Part shown: positions 8,425 through 17,340 of the stretch, piece by piece
Position numbering within the stretch: the first letter of the stretch is position 1
Layout of the letters: each line of letters opens with the position of its first letter
NCBI GenBank assembly: GCA_964483985.1
Contig: CAZADS010000032.1
Location: 1 to 36,783, forward strand
Reading direction: 5' to 3'
Source of the DNA: CAZADS01 sp964483985
GTDB lineage: Bacteria; Pseudomonadota; Alphaproteobacteria; Thalassobaculales; Thalassobaculaceae
DNA length: 36,783 nt
Position numbers and translations under genes: made by a program
Notes under the pieces: model-generated
Told to the model about the DNA's origin: nothing
The model's database searches: none
The model's input: only the letters and a program-made list of their open reading frames with translations

Positions 8425-9276
8425 ATGGGGCAAGATAAAATTGAAAAAACATCTAACGCGCTAGCGGCAGCATGGCTAGATGGCGGCAGCGTAAATATTT
8501 CAGAAGATCTTTGGCCGACGAGTCTTGAGGAATCCCTATCGATACAGGATGCATTTGATGCCAAAGTAAACGAAGAGGTAGCCGCATGGAAAATTGCCAT
8601 GACTGACCCTTCGCATTTTCTCAGTAATCGCCCGAAGGAGCAAAATCAAACCAGTGAATTTAAAATACAATCACTCCCTCCAGGCTTTTATGGACGCTAT
8701 TATGAAAGTGTTACACAGAAAGGCCCAGGCCAATTTCGAATGTCGGATTTTCGCAATCAACCTCAGTTAGAGGCTGAAGTTGCCCTTCGTTTAGGACAAG
8801 ATTTACCTAGCAGAGTCGCCCCGTACAGCATAGAAGAGATCCAGGACGCCATCGAAACAGTTGTAATGACAATCGATGTAGCCGATACACGATGGTATTG
8901 TGACCCGTCTGACTGGCCCACCCCCGCGCTCCTCAACATTTATAAAGGTGCTGCTGACCTTGCCAACGCAGGAGCACTCGTTATCGGTGATGAAATTCCC
9001 GGTTGGCGTGACCTTGATCTCGCAGAGTTCCCGGTTGCCATTTATTTTGACGATAAACTCATAGCCTCTCGGGTTCGGGGACAAACATTCCCAGAAATGG
9101 TGGGCGGGCTCCAGTGGGCTGTTAATCTTCTGTCTCAGCGCGGGTTCGGCTTCCAAAAGGGTTTGACTATTACTATGGGAGCTATAGCCCACACGCTTGC
9201 GCAACCAGGCGCCCAAGCGACGGTGCGGTACGGGGAAGACGGCGAGTATGGCGAACTACACATAACGATCGCGTAG
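8425..9276 (+). CDS. Fumarylacetoacetate hydrolase-family protein, 2-keto-4-pentenoate hydratase-like
   Basis: The protein (283 residues from the ATG at 8425) resembles MhpD-type hydratases and decarboxylases that act on 2-keto-enoic acids using a divalent metal. 'RNQPQLEAEVALRLGQDLP' carries the family's acidic metal-binding Glu residues. 'ALVIGDEIPGWRDLDL' and 'VGGLQWAVNLLSQRGFGFQK' match the later core. A GTG at 8416 extends the frame, but AAGGAG at 8411-8416 is correctly spaced for the ATG at 8425. Placement after udh suggests a role on a keto-sugar-acid intermediate; an aromatic meta-cleavage role is less likely because no ring-cleaving genes are nearby. The gene seems intact. Confidence 0.85.
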   Translation: MGQDKIEKTSNALAAAWLDGGSVNISEDLWPTSLEESLSIQDAFDAKVNEEVAAWKIAMTDPSHFLSNRPKEQNQTSEFKIQSLPPGFYGRYYESVTQKGPGQFRMSDFRNQPQLEAEVALRLGQDLPSRVAPYSIEEIQDAIETVVMTIDVADTRWYCDPSDWPTPALLNIYKGAADLANAGALVIGDEIPGWRDLDLAEFPVAIYFDDKLIASRVRGQTFPEMVGGLQWAVNLLSQRGFGFQKGLTITMGAIAHTLAQPGAQATVRYGEDGEYGELHITIA

Positions 9277-9701
9277 GAGACCGGACTTTTTTTGCGCAAA
9301 GAAACTTCGCTGGGCGTCACGGGATCGCTACCCAAATCACTTCAGATAGGGGTTTTCGTTTGAATGATCACGGCTGGCACCCTAGCGCATCGATAATTGG
9401 CTTCAAAAATCACTATTCAATGTTATCTGTAACGTGAAATATTCGGCAACAACCCTCACAAATCCAACCCCTTATTTGATGTTTGAACGTGCGTTGGAAT
9501 TCGGTTCGTGGAAATTTATTTTAGCAAAATACTTATCTGCAAGTTCAGCATGGCATTTCTCGGTATCGAGTACACGAGCTATTTGTTTAATTATCTTTTG
9601 CACTCCTTCTTTAGTGCTTTTAGCTAGATGCTAAGGAGCCCAAGCTGGGATCAAATGCCGTAACTTTTAAGGTGGGCTTGCCACGTTAGTTCCAAACTCG
9701 A
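9277..9701. other. Convergent intergenic region
   Basis: About 425 bases lie between the ends of the FAH gene and the TPR gene. A short frame exists at 9434-9634 but has no family features or ribosome-binding site. A T-run occurs near 9287-9293 without a clear stem before it. I see no supported gene here. Confidence 0.45.
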
Positions 9702-10343
9702 TCAAAGAGTTTTTAGTTGGAGCTCTCTTTCTAATTGGTCGATATGTATCTTTGCGGACTCCGAAAATGGATAAATCTCTCTTATTCTCTCAAAGGCTTT
9801 CAGGGCTTTTTCTGGTTCACCTAAAGTTTTGAGAATAAGGCCCAAGCCGGAAATAGCGCCAAAATGCCTTGGTTCCAAAATTAACGTAGACCGAATATCC
9901 TGAATAGATTTTATATAATCTCCTTGTAGAAAATACAAAGTCGCTCGCTTGTTCCAAGCTTCGGCGTATGTGGGAGCCTGATCAATGATTATATTGAACA
10001 TCCTGAGAGCTTTTTGAAATTCTCCTCGGTTCATTAAGTGGACACCCTCACCCATTAACCTATTGATTTCTAATTTCTTGTGCGACAGCCAAATAAGCCA
10101 AATCTTACGTTCAATCTTTCGAGCTTGCCGAACGGTTAAGCAGTTTTTCAAATCGTAAAATAAGGAATCTAGCGAATGACCTTTTTGATCCACCTTCATC
10201 ACCATGCTAGAGCCCAACCGTGTATGCGATTCGCCCAGAGTTTCTATGACCGATCCAGAACGATCATCGGCTAAAATCACCGAGGACGCAGTAAGCATAG
10301 TTAGTGAAGTCAAAACAGAAAGCGTAGCACGTAGATATTTCAT
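9702..10343 (-). CDS. Exported TPR-repeat protein
   Basis: From the ATG at 10343 the protein has 213 residues. The longer frame adds 21 residues rich in Cys and Trp before it; starting at 10343 gives a clean signal peptide (MKYLRATLSV, hydrophobic to about residue 22, then 'ILADD'). The C-terminal two thirds hold about three tetratricopeptide repeats, for example 'EAWNKRATLYFLQGDYIKSI' and 'GAISGLGLILKTLGEPEKAL'. Such repeats bind other proteins. A periplasmic scaffold role is likely, but no partner is identifiable from the neighbours. The upstream site GGGG is only moderate. Confidence 0.8.
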   Translation of the reverse strand: MKYLRATLSVLTSLTMLTASSVILADDRSGSVIETLGESHTRLGSSMVMKVDQKGHSLDSLFYDLKNCLTVRQARKIERKIWLIWLSHKKLEINRLMGEGVHLMNRGEFQKALRMFNIIIDQAPTYAEAWNKRATLYFLQGDYIKSIQDIRSTLILEPRHFGAISGLGLILKTLGEPEKALKAFERIREIYPFSESAKIHIDQLERELQLKTL

Positions 10344-10868
10344 GTCCGAACCCCAATCCCAAACAAATCCAGCCGGCAAATGACACCCAGGGCGATAACA
10401 AAACATGCTATAAACTTCGAGACCAATATGAACAAGGCCAACTGAGTGAAATTTTATATCCCTAGGAACTACTGAGCAAAACCTTTAAGATAGTCTTTTT
10501 ATATTTCTACGCGTTCAAAGCCTATATTATTTATAACATCCATAACCTCACCAAGTAGCGCACAATTGGGATAAACACTACAAAAAGATCTACTTGCTCA
10601 ATAGTCGGTTAGTCGCATTTTGTAATCTTCGGAACCTGAAAATTGCTATATATCATCAGCCCTCCCTCAGCATAATCGCAAACTCGGCATTACAAATAAA
10701 TGGATGAAAATAGTTCATTAATAACCTAACAATACTAATCCGGCGATCCATTTTTGATGGAGTTATTAAGTTTAACGTAAATTTGAAGTTATAACTGTAA
10801 ATAATTGGTTTAACTAAACCTTTTTGAGAAACCAAATTGAAATAAAAATTGCAAAGGATAAAACGAAT
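10344..10868. other. Intergenic region between TSUP and TPR genes
   Basis: About 525 AT-rich bases between two minus-strand genes. It should contain the TPR gene promoter and the 3' end of the TSUP transcript. I find no open frame with protein-like content and no strong hairpin. Confidence 0.45.
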
Positions 10869-11612
10869 TTAGATTTGAATACCTCCTATCACCATCCAGA
10901 TACCCATTAGTAACAAACCACTAAAAAAGATTTTTTTAAATATTTCCTCATTTAATTGCATACGAATTATCCTACCCACCAACATCCCTACGAAAGCCGG
11001 AACAACAATTCCTATGGAAATTAGGCTTAAATCTATCGAAATTAAGCCACGCAAACCCAAAGATATACCCAAGCTTATAGTAGCCAGAGAGAAGCAGATA
11101 CCCATCCCTTGAACTAATTGGTCTTTATCAATCCTAAGTGATTGTAAATAGAGCGCACTTGGAAAAACAAAAGTACCACACAACCCAGTAAATACCCCAG
11201 TTAATGCGCCTATTACCGGAGAAAGCCAAACTTCATGGCGACCGGGTTTTTTCGTTTGCGGTTTCCAAAGGCTTACAAGCCCATAGAAAAATAACAACGC
11301 TCCTAAAACAACTGTCAAGGAAACGCTCGTTTTTCCAACTAAAAAGGACGTAGAGAACCAGGTAAAACAACACAACATCAACAATAGCGACCAAGTTCTC
11401 GTCAAGAGATTTACAAACTGACCACCAATACTGGCCTGAAACAAATTAGTTACTAATGAGGGGATTAGCACGAGAACCATAGCATCTTTCAATCCTACAA
11501 TGGCGGTGGCTATCGCCAAAGACACGGTGGGGAGTCCAAAGCCGATGATACCCTTGATAGTTCCGGCTAGAAGAAACACTAGCGAAATGTAAATTATAGT
11601 TTCTAAACCCAT
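10869..11612 (-). CDS. TSUP (TauE/SafE) family membrane permease
   Basis: The protein has 247 residues from the ATG at 11612 and about eight membrane segments. 'LAGTIKGIIGFGLPTVSLAI' near the N-terminus and 'GALTGVFTGLCGTFVFPSAL' in the middle are the two repeated TSUP motifs (G-x-x-x-G-x-G and its partner). The family moves sulfite, sulfonates, taurine-derived compounds or similar small anions across the inner membrane. A GTG at 11663 would add 17 residues, but it lacks a ribosome-binding site and the family usually begins close to the first helix. No sulfur genes are adjacent, so the substrate is open. Confidence 0.88.
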   Translation of the reverse strand: MGLETIIYISLVFLLAGTIKGIIGFGLPTVSLAIATAIVGLKDAMVLVLIPSLVTNLFQASIGGQFVNLLTRTWSLLLMLCCFTWFSTSFLVGKTSVSLTVVLGALLFFYGLVSLWKPQTKKPGRHEVWLSPVIGALTGVFTGLCGTFVFPSALYLQSLRIDKDQLVQGMGICFSLATISLGISLGLRGLISIDLSLISIGIVVPAFVGMLVGRIIRMQLNEEIFKKIFFSGLLLMGIWMVIGGIQI

Positions 11613-12242
11613 TGGTAAAATCTTATATGTCGCATTGGTGACTTCGGAGTCAGAATAATGCACTTTCTAACACTTATCCATCAACAAAGAACACAAACGA
11701 TCCAAATCCAAGCCCTGCTGAAAAACCATAATACCTATTTCTTTAGTGGGGCTTTCTTTAACGAAAAGTTTGTTTGCAAAACAAAAAATAACGTTAGGAA
11801 GGCGGCATGGGTAGTTATTAACGCAAAATCCGACTCTACTACACGCCGTTTTAGCCAAGGAAGTTCAGTATTAGATTTTCCACTAAATTTATTTAAGCAG
11901 ATGATTTTTACTATTTCCCAGCACCATATTTAAAGCCGTTTATCATCAGTCAGAGAAAAACTCATGCCAATAGACCCAACTGCAGATAGCTATAGTTGAG
12001 TCATTCAGACAGCGACGCTAGTGTCTGGTCCAAAAACAGATTACCATTGAGCGGAGTGCTGATTCGGATGACTAATATGGATTTGCCACGTTATTAGCTT
12101 ACCAAGGTTGTTATCCTACCCTTAACGATACTATTTGGTCATACCGCTTACGAATTCCTGCTAAACTCACAGAACGAGCATAACCCTTAGAAAACAAATA
12201 AGCGGCAGAGGACCACCCAAAATTATTTTGAGGAGCTGACCG
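11613..12242. other. Divergent intergenic region
   Basis: About 630 bases between the leftward TSUP gene and the rightward small secreted protein. Frames at 11658-11933 and 11667-11858 overlap on opposite strands, have no recognisable motifs and are best treated as chance. The useful signal is GAGGAG at 12230-12235, seven bases before the next start. Confidence 0.45.
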
Positions 12243-12653
12243 ATGAGAAAGTTATTAACCATATTCTGTCTTTGCTCCGTGATGCTGTCCAGTAGTGAAG
12301 CTTTAACCCGTGACATCACCATCCTAGGCGTTGGGGCTATTTCGTGTGGAAAAATTTTAGAGCTCAAAGAAGGAGAGATGAGTGAGATAATTCAGACGGT
12401 CGCGACGGCATGGGCGCAAGGTTGGTTTAGTTCGTTAAATGCAAATTTAAGGATTTTCGATGCGGCAATTAATACAATTAATGAGAACCAGATCATCGAG
12501 AAAATGGGTAAGAATTTTAAGATGATCGTTATCGAATTAGACCCCGATGCTATTTGGCACGGAATTCTGAAAAACTGTGGTGAAGCGCCTACTATGGATC
12601 TTCGATATGTGGTTGGAGAAATACAACGGAAGCAATGGGGAGGTGCGAAATAG
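12243..12653 (+). CDS. Small secreted protein of unknown function
   Basis: This 136-residue protein has a clear signal peptide (MRKLLTIFCLCSVMLSSSEA). The mature part has two Cys residues far apart ('ISCGKILE' and 'KNCGEAP') that could form one disulfide in the periplasm, and 'AWAQGWFSSLNANLR' between them. The overall layout, Cys-helix-'W..G....N'-Cys, recalls small periplasmic proteins of the HdeA/Rap1a-like type, but similarity is too weak to name it. A strong GAGGAG site seven bases before the ATG supports it as a real gene. It stands alone with no obvious operon partner. Confidence 0.72.
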   Translation: MRKLLTIFCLCSVMLSSSEALTRDITILGVGAISCGKILELKEGEMSEIIQTVATAWAQGWFSSLNANLRIFDAAINTINENQIIEKMGKNFKMIVIELDPDAIWHGILKNCGEAPTMDLRYVVGEIQRKQWGGAK

Positions 12654-13005
12654 CTCTCCCCATTCTCATCACCCATAATGTTTTCTAGCATAAATACCGC
12701 AAAACCGTCTGTGGAAAACTAATTTACTACCCGGCAGCACGGCCGTTAATGGTTCGTTTGAAGTTACCTGCTTTACCATATTAAGTCCCATCAACAATGA
12801 TTTTACAAAAGTGACAACTAAAGAGGAAAGGACTTTGAAGACTATGCCGAAAGTTTTCGAGCCTTAGAATAGCAAAAATATGCTTCATTCGCCTCCTGCG
12901 CATGCTAAATTTTGTAGTATATCGTTATATAATCTTTTTAAAATTTCTACTTAATTCAAAGTTTATAATAAAAATTTAGCCTACACTGCATATTTGATGG
13001 TGTCG
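12654..13005. other. Convergent intergenic region
   Basis: About 350 AT-rich bases between converging genes. I see no gene, repeat or convincing terminator stem. Confidence 0.4.
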
Positions 13006-13848
13006 TTATTTAGAGAGAAATGCCAGAGCCTCCTCGTTAACGATATCAGGCCGATCTCGGTGGATATTATGGGCACCATTTTCGACGGTAATTACCCGTA
13101 GGTCGGGACGAAGACTTCGAAACCGATCAGCAATAATTCGTTCAAACCAAAAACTATTAACACCGTAAATCAGGAGTGCAGGTGGGCAGAGGCTGATGGC
13201 ATCGTTTTCCGTCACCGTTAGCGAGTTGAGACTTAGGAGATGCGGCCCGACAAATGGTGCTGAACCGGCCAACGCATTGAGGCGCTCCGCCTGAGTCTCG
13301 TCATCTAACTGTGCCCAGCTAGTGCCGCCTAAACTCGTGACCGCAGCTTGCAGGCCGGCAACAAAGCCATCGGATTTAGCTATTGCGGCAATTCTCTCAT
13401 TCTCTTTTATACACTGCGTGTATTCAGCTGTTGGAAGCAGCCGGAGCAAAGTGGGTTCAAGGAGGACCATGCGCGCGACACGTTCTGGGGATTGAGTTGC
13501 TAGAACGAATGCAGTAGCACCTCCAGACGAATGACCAAACAGACTAACACAATCTAGCTGTTCTGCATCCAATACTGATCTCAAATCATCCACGTCGCTA
13601 GTCCCAACGCCATAGTTAGTTGGCAACGGCCCAGAGGAACCGGCATTGCCGCGCAAACTCACCAGGAAAAGACGGTGATGCTGAGCTAATGTCTCACGTT
13701 GCCGAGAGAAGGTGAATCGATTGGCCAAAAAACCATGCAACATGACAATCGGTGGGCCCTCACCAAGGACTTCATACTCTACTTTGTTACCATCTTTAGT
13801 TCGAATAGAGCGAAGATCCCCAGAAATTTTTGTTCGCGGTTGGACCAA
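13006..13848 (-). CDS. Alpha/beta hydrolase
   Basis: This 280-residue single-domain hydrolase starts at a TTG (13848) with AGGAG six bases upstream, and no ATG fits better. It has the oxyanion motif 'HGF' (38-40), the nucleophile elbow 'GHSSGG' with Ser107, and a likely catalytic His260 in 'NGAHNIHRDRP'. The usual acid position after strand 7 reads 'YGVNSFW', with no Asp. The acid may instead be Glu131 in 'LLEPT' after strand 6, as in some family members. The substrate could be an ester, lactone or enol-ester; neighbours give no clue. It is divergent from the 14601 gene across a 750-base spacer. Confidence 0.88.
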   Translation of the reverse strand: MVQPRTKISGDLRSIRTKDGNKVEYEVLGEGPPIVMLHGFLANRFTFSRQRETLAQHHRLFLVSLRGNAGSSGPLPTNYGVGTSDVDDLRSVLDAEQLDCVSLFGHSSGGATAFVLATQSPERVARMVLLEPTLLRLLPTAEYTQCIKENERIAAIAKSDGFVAGLQAAVTSLGGTSWAQLDDETQAERLNALAGSAPFVGPHLLSLNSLTVTENDAISLCPPALLIYGVNSFWFERIIADRFRSLRPDLRVITVENGAHNIHRDRPDIVNEEALAFLSK

Positions 13849-14360
13849 TTGAATCTCCTATTATTAATCGCTTTTTTGAGCCGGTTAATTCCCGAGAACG
13901 GCCTTTATTTGAGAGTAACGGAAACACAAAATTTTAGAGCTTCTATTAAATTCTTATCCGTCGTTTAATTTATTTAAAAAAGTTCTTTATATACAAATAA
14001 AAAATTGCCTTTTCGATCTTCTAAAAATTCTCATAAACGAGGACAACATTTCCAAGAAGAACCCAACTATATATTAAAACTACCCACTGCCCAGACCGAC
14101 ATAGCGCGTGCTTAAAAAATTACAAACACCTAATTTTGAAACTGTCTTTCCTTCTCTAAACATAATTCAACAATTGTAACCTTCGCTTCAACGGTTATTG
14201 ATCTACAATCGAATATTTTATAACGATACCCAAAAACTGTTCGCGGCTACTATTCTTAGCTTTTTTGGATTAAGATCTTCAAATAGCGTGGAAATTAACG
14301 GACTAATGAGACTCTCGAGACGGCTCAGCACGCAAAAAATTTAATGAGAATTTAACAATT

Positions 14361-14393
14361 GATGCACTAATTTAGTCCTTAAATTAGTGCATC
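14361..14393. promoter_or_regulatory. Perfect 14-bp inverted repeat, candidate operator
   Basis: GATGCACTAATTTA at 14361-14374 is repeated exactly in reverse complement at 14380-14393, with a 5-base spacer. It is 53 bases before a TTGACA element and about 210 bases before the 14601 start. No T-run follows on either strand, so a regulator-binding site is more likely than a terminator. The regulator is not identifiable in this window. Confidence 0.55.
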
Positions 14394-14440
14394 ACCGCTT
14401 GTCAATTAATCATATTAAGTCGTGGCATACCCTGACCGTC

Positions 14441-14452
14441 ATCTATTGACAC
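14441..14452 (+). promoter_or_regulatory. TTGACA-type promoter element upstream of the CMD-like gene
   Basis: ATCTATTGACAC contains a consensus -35 hexamer. The best -10-like sequence, TATAAA at 14472-14477, is 20 bases away, longer than ideal. The same 12 bases recur at 17471-17482 upstream of the class II aldolase. Confidence 0.35.
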
Positions 14453-14600
14453 ATGTGTTTTACTTGGAACCTATAAAAAAATAGAACCGAAAGTATTGAT
14501 GAACTAATGTAAATATTTTAAAAGTAACCGGTGATGTCCGTGAACTCGGGGATTTATCCCCTGTCCTAAACTCCCGGCCGAGTAGCAAGGAGAAGTAAAG

Positions 14601-15161
14601 ATGTCACGTTTTCCAGCCGCCACACGAGATTCCATCCCCCAGGAACAGGTCAGCGCCTTTGACAAGGTGGTGTCTTCTCGGGAAGGTGTAGTGCCAGAAC
14701 TTGGTCCGGTAGCTATGCAGTTACATGTCCCGGAAATTGCCCAAAGAGGAGAGGTTTTGAGATCTTACCTTCGAACAGAGGGTTCGACACTTCCTGATAA
14801 CGTGGCGGAATTGGCTATGTTAACCACGGCTCGTGAATTGGACTGCCAATTTATTTGGTATTCCCATGCTGAAGCGGGTCGACAGGCTGGTCTTAGCGAG
14901 GCCTTAGTTGACGCTCTTCGAGATAGGGAAGAACTACCACCTCTCTCATCCACCGAGGCGGCTGTGATCAATTATGGTAGAGAGTTTTTTCGCACTCATC
15001 GAATATCTCAAAGAACCTTTGATAATGCTTTATCCGAATTTGGACGTAGGGGATTGGTAGAGTTGACCAATCTGATGGGTTATTACTCTGTACTTGCTTT
15101 CAATATTAACGCTTTTGAACAATTCCCACCAAGTTCCGAAGAACCCTTGTTACCGGTATAA
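14601..15161 (+). CDS. Carboxymuconolactone decarboxylase (CMD/AhpD-like) family protein
   Basis: This 186-residue all-helical protein matches the CMD superfamily through 'AELAMLTTARELDCQFIWYS', with Cys82, His89 and the conserved Glu residues around position 70-79. Only one Cys is present where AhpD-type reductases have Cys-x-x-Cys, so it is unlikely to be a classic AhpD disulfide reductase. It is closer to the single-Cys decarboxylase-like branch, whose real reactions are mostly unknown. AAGGAG at 14587-14592 lies eight bases before the ATG. Its spacer carries a strong palindrome, so its expression is probably regulated. The following gene is unrelated in function as far as I can tell. Confidence 0.85.
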   Translation: MSRFPAATRDSIPQEQVSAFDKVVSSREGVVPELGPVAMQLHVPEIAQRGEVLRSYLRTEGSTLPDNVAELAMLTTARELDCQFIWYSHAEAGRQAGLSEALVDALRDREELPPLSSTEAAVINYGREFFRTHRISQRTFDNALSEFGRRGLVELTNLMGYYSVLAFNINAFEQFPPSSEEPLLPV

Positions 15162-15341
15162 AGTAGAGTTGGTTTCATAAAATTATTTCCTTCACCTGCT
15201 TCCCAATAAAGGGAAAACAACTAATGCGTAGACATGGATATCCTCGAATATATTCCCTATATAATGATTCGCTTTTGATGAGAATCCGATGATTCATTCG
15301 ACTATAATCTCTTAAATAAAACCGCACGGTAGTCATTGCAA

Positions 15342-15761
15342 ATGGAACTTATTCATATTCGAGCTTATATTGGTGCGTTAGTCGCTTTTTGTATAATGGA
15401 TGGCCTATGGTTAGGCCTAGTGGCAACTGATCTATATTCCAGCGCTTTAGGCGATCTTTTGCGAGAAAAACCAAACTGGTCTGCAGCCATAATCTTTTAC
15501 CTAGGGTACATTGTCGGCGTAGTCTACTTTGTGATCAGGCCTTCCTTGAATTCAGGCGGGGCACGAACCGCGTTTAGGGATGGCGCTCTGCTGGGTCTTT
15601 TGACTTATGCTACTTATGATATGACGAATTTGGCTACAATAGTCGGGTGGCCAACAGGTATCTCAGTGGTCGACATGATATGGGGCATAATTATAACGGG
15701 AACGTCTTCGCTTGTCGGTTATTTATTCGCGTCGCGACCCGCTTTCCAGAAAAAAGTGTAA
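15342..15761 (+). CDS. DUF2177-family membrane protein
   Basis: From the ATG at 15342 the protein has 139 residues and four membrane segments. A TTG two codons earlier is less likely. 'MDGLWLGLVATDLYSSALGD' in helix 1 and 'GLLTYATYDMTNLATI' in helix 3 are typical of the DUF2177 family, inner-membrane proteins with no assigned function. It lies 180 bases after the CMD-like gene on the same strand and could be co-transcribed, but the gap is long. Confidence 0.82.
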   Translation: MELIHIRAYIGALVAFCIMDGLWLGLVATDLYSSALGDLLREKPNWSAAIIFYLGYIVGVVYFVIRPSLNSGGARTAFRDGALLGLLTYATYDMTNLATIVGWPTGISVVDMIWGIIITGTSSLVGYLFASRPAFQKKV

Positions 15762-15926
15762 CTGTTTCAGACTCAAAAGCACGATTTTCTTTCACGTTTG
15801 ATCATTCAATCCAGCTTCTAGTATTAAGAATAGATCTCATATTTTAAACAAATCTATTTTAAAGCATAAATACACCTCGACCGATTCGCCATCTCTATAT
15901 CCGATAAATTAACCTTTTCCCGGTTT

Positions 15927-17165
15927 CTAAGAACCAATGGCCCCAGCTGATCGTAATTCCGAAATCGCAACTTCGTTTAGCCCTAACCAATCACTGATTA
16001 CTTGATCCGTATGCTCCCCTAACATGGGCGACGCCTTTAATTTAGACGCCTTACCATCCACTCTGACAGGCCAAGCAGGCATTTTAAAAGGCCGATGGAT
16101 TGGGTGAATCATAGTTTGCATAACGCCACGATCTTCAAAAGTGCCATCATTATTCAACTCGTCGGTATCTAAAACAGCTCCAGCGGGAATTCCCGCCTTC
16201 CCAATGAGTTTCATTGCGTCGAATTTCGTTTGTTTCCTAGTCCAATGCGAAATAACTTCATCTACTTCCTGCATCAACTCCACTCGATCAGCTGGTGTAA
16301 GATACCTGGTATCTCCGATCAAATCTTCTCGACCAACCACTTTAAGCAGTCTATCCCAATGATCTGGATTAGCTCGACTGGTCATAATATAAACATAATC
16401 ATTTGGTCCCCCGGGAGCACAAGGATATAGGCCCATGGGTGCGTTGGTTACGCCTGGCACCTTACTACCACCTCGTTCTGCTGCCTTCCCTGTTCTGCCT
16501 TGGGTAGCAAAATTCACCCTCATGTAATGAAGCATCGCATCCTGCATTGCCACCTGCAAACGATGACCCTTGCCGGTCTCTCTTCGTTTATATAACGCCC
16601 CCAGGATCGTTATAGCCATAAGCATCCCAGTTCCTGTATCACCTAAAGTGACCCCAGGTCTAGTAGGAGGCCCGTCAGAATCACCTGTATCGCTAAAAGT
16701 GCCACCACACGCCTGAGCGATCATATCGAATGCGAGGTTTTTTTCAAATGGACTACCTTCACCAAATCCCTTTACTTGGGCATAAATAATGCCTGGGTTA
16801 ATTTCCTTTACAATATTATAAGATAATCCTAGTCGCTCGATTGCACCGGGAGCGAAGTTCTCCATCATTATATCAGCCTCTCGTATCATTTCTTTGATAA
16901 GTTTGAGGCCTTCTGTTGATTTCAAATTAACGCTCACCGATTTTTTGTTCGCATTAAAATTGTGGAAATAAAAGGGATCATCGTCCGGTTGATTAGGCCT
17001 AAGCCGACGACCAGGGTCTCCCATTTTTGGATTCTCAATTTTAACTACATCTGCTCCCAACCAAGCGAGGGATTCTGTACAAGATGGGCCAGCCTCAAAC
17101 TGAGTGAGGTCAAGCACTTTCACACCATCCAGAAAAGAAAAATCAACCACGTTTTCGGACATCAT
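15927..17165 (-). CDS. CaiB/BaiF (class III) CoA transferase
   Basis: This 412-residue protein has the CoA-transferase family III layout: 'GVKVLDLTQFEAGPSCTESL' at the N-terminus, 'ADVVKIENPKMGDPGRR', 'MENFAPGAIERLGLSY', and the catalytic Asp at about residue 176 in 'GVTLGDTGTGM'. Such enzymes move CoA between carboxylic acids, for example formate/oxalate, carnitine or dicarboxylates. The start ATG-ATG at 17165 follows GAGGAG at good spacing. It diverges from a class II aldolase across 394 bases, and the pair may serve one catabolic route. Donor and acceptor acids cannot be told from sequence. No active-site loss is visible. Confidence 0.93.
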   Translation of the reverse strand: MMSENVVDFSFLDGVKVLDLTQFEAGPSCTESLAWLGADVVKIENPKMGDPGRRLRPNQPDDDPFYFHNFNANKKSVSVNLKSTEGLKLIKEMIREADIMMENFAPGAIERLGLSYNIVKEINPGIIYAQVKGFGEGSPFEKNLAFDMIAQACGGTFSDTGDSDGPPTRPGVTLGDTGTGMLMAITILGALYKRRETGKGHRLQVAMQDAMLHYMRVNFATQGRTGKAAERGGSKVPGVTNAPMGLYPCAPGGPNDYVYIMTSRANPDHWDRLLKVVGREDLIGDTRYLTPADRVELMQEVDEVISHWTRKQTKFDAMKLIGKAGIPAGAVLDTDELNNDGTFEDRGVMQTMIHPIHRPFKMPAWPVRVDGKASKLKASPMLGEHTDQVISDWLGLNEVAISELRSAGAIGS

Positions 17166-17252
17166 TCACTCTCCTCAACTTGCATCCTAACAATTAATAT
17201 TTTTCCGGCTTTAGCGATCAGTCGTAAATTACTTATTTAATTCACCGCCACT

Positions 17253-17271
17253 TATATCACCGGTGCATATA
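17253..17271. promoter_or_regulatory. Near-palindrome TATATCACCGGTGCATATA, candidate operator
   Basis: A 19-base imperfect palindrome with an 8-base perfect core (CACCGGTG, 17258-17265) lies about 90 bases upstream of the CoA-transferase start. Size and symmetry fit a dimeric regulator site. ACCGGTGAT also occurs at 14527-14535 upstream of the CMD-like gene. Confidence 0.35.
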
Positions 17272-17340
17272 GCCGACTACCCCTCTTGCCGAAAGTTGAT
17301 TTTAAAGGTGATAAATTCTCATTTTTATATCTCTCTTTTA

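Larger units (their letters stand above)
13849..14600. other. Long divergent intergenic region with palindromes
   Basis: About 750 bases, very AT-rich between 13970 and 14300, with no protein-like frame. It contains a perfect 14-bp inverted repeat at 14361-14393, a TTGACA element at 14446-14451, a short GGGGAT/ATCCCC palindrome at 14548-14561, and the ribosome-binding site AAGGAG at 14587-14592 for the next gene. This is the most structured spacer in the window. Confidence 0.6.

Noticed and set aside
9434..9634. 66-codon ORF in the convergent spacer
   Set aside because: No ribosome-binding site or recognisable family; Ser/Cys-rich translation typical of non-coding DNA.
11658..11933. 91-codon ORF as a gene
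   Set aside because: No ribosome-binding site, no protein-like pattern, and it overlaps another frame on the opposite strand.
14361..14393. Palindrome as a Rho-independent terminator
   Set aside because: No T-run on either side and no gene ending just before it on either strand.
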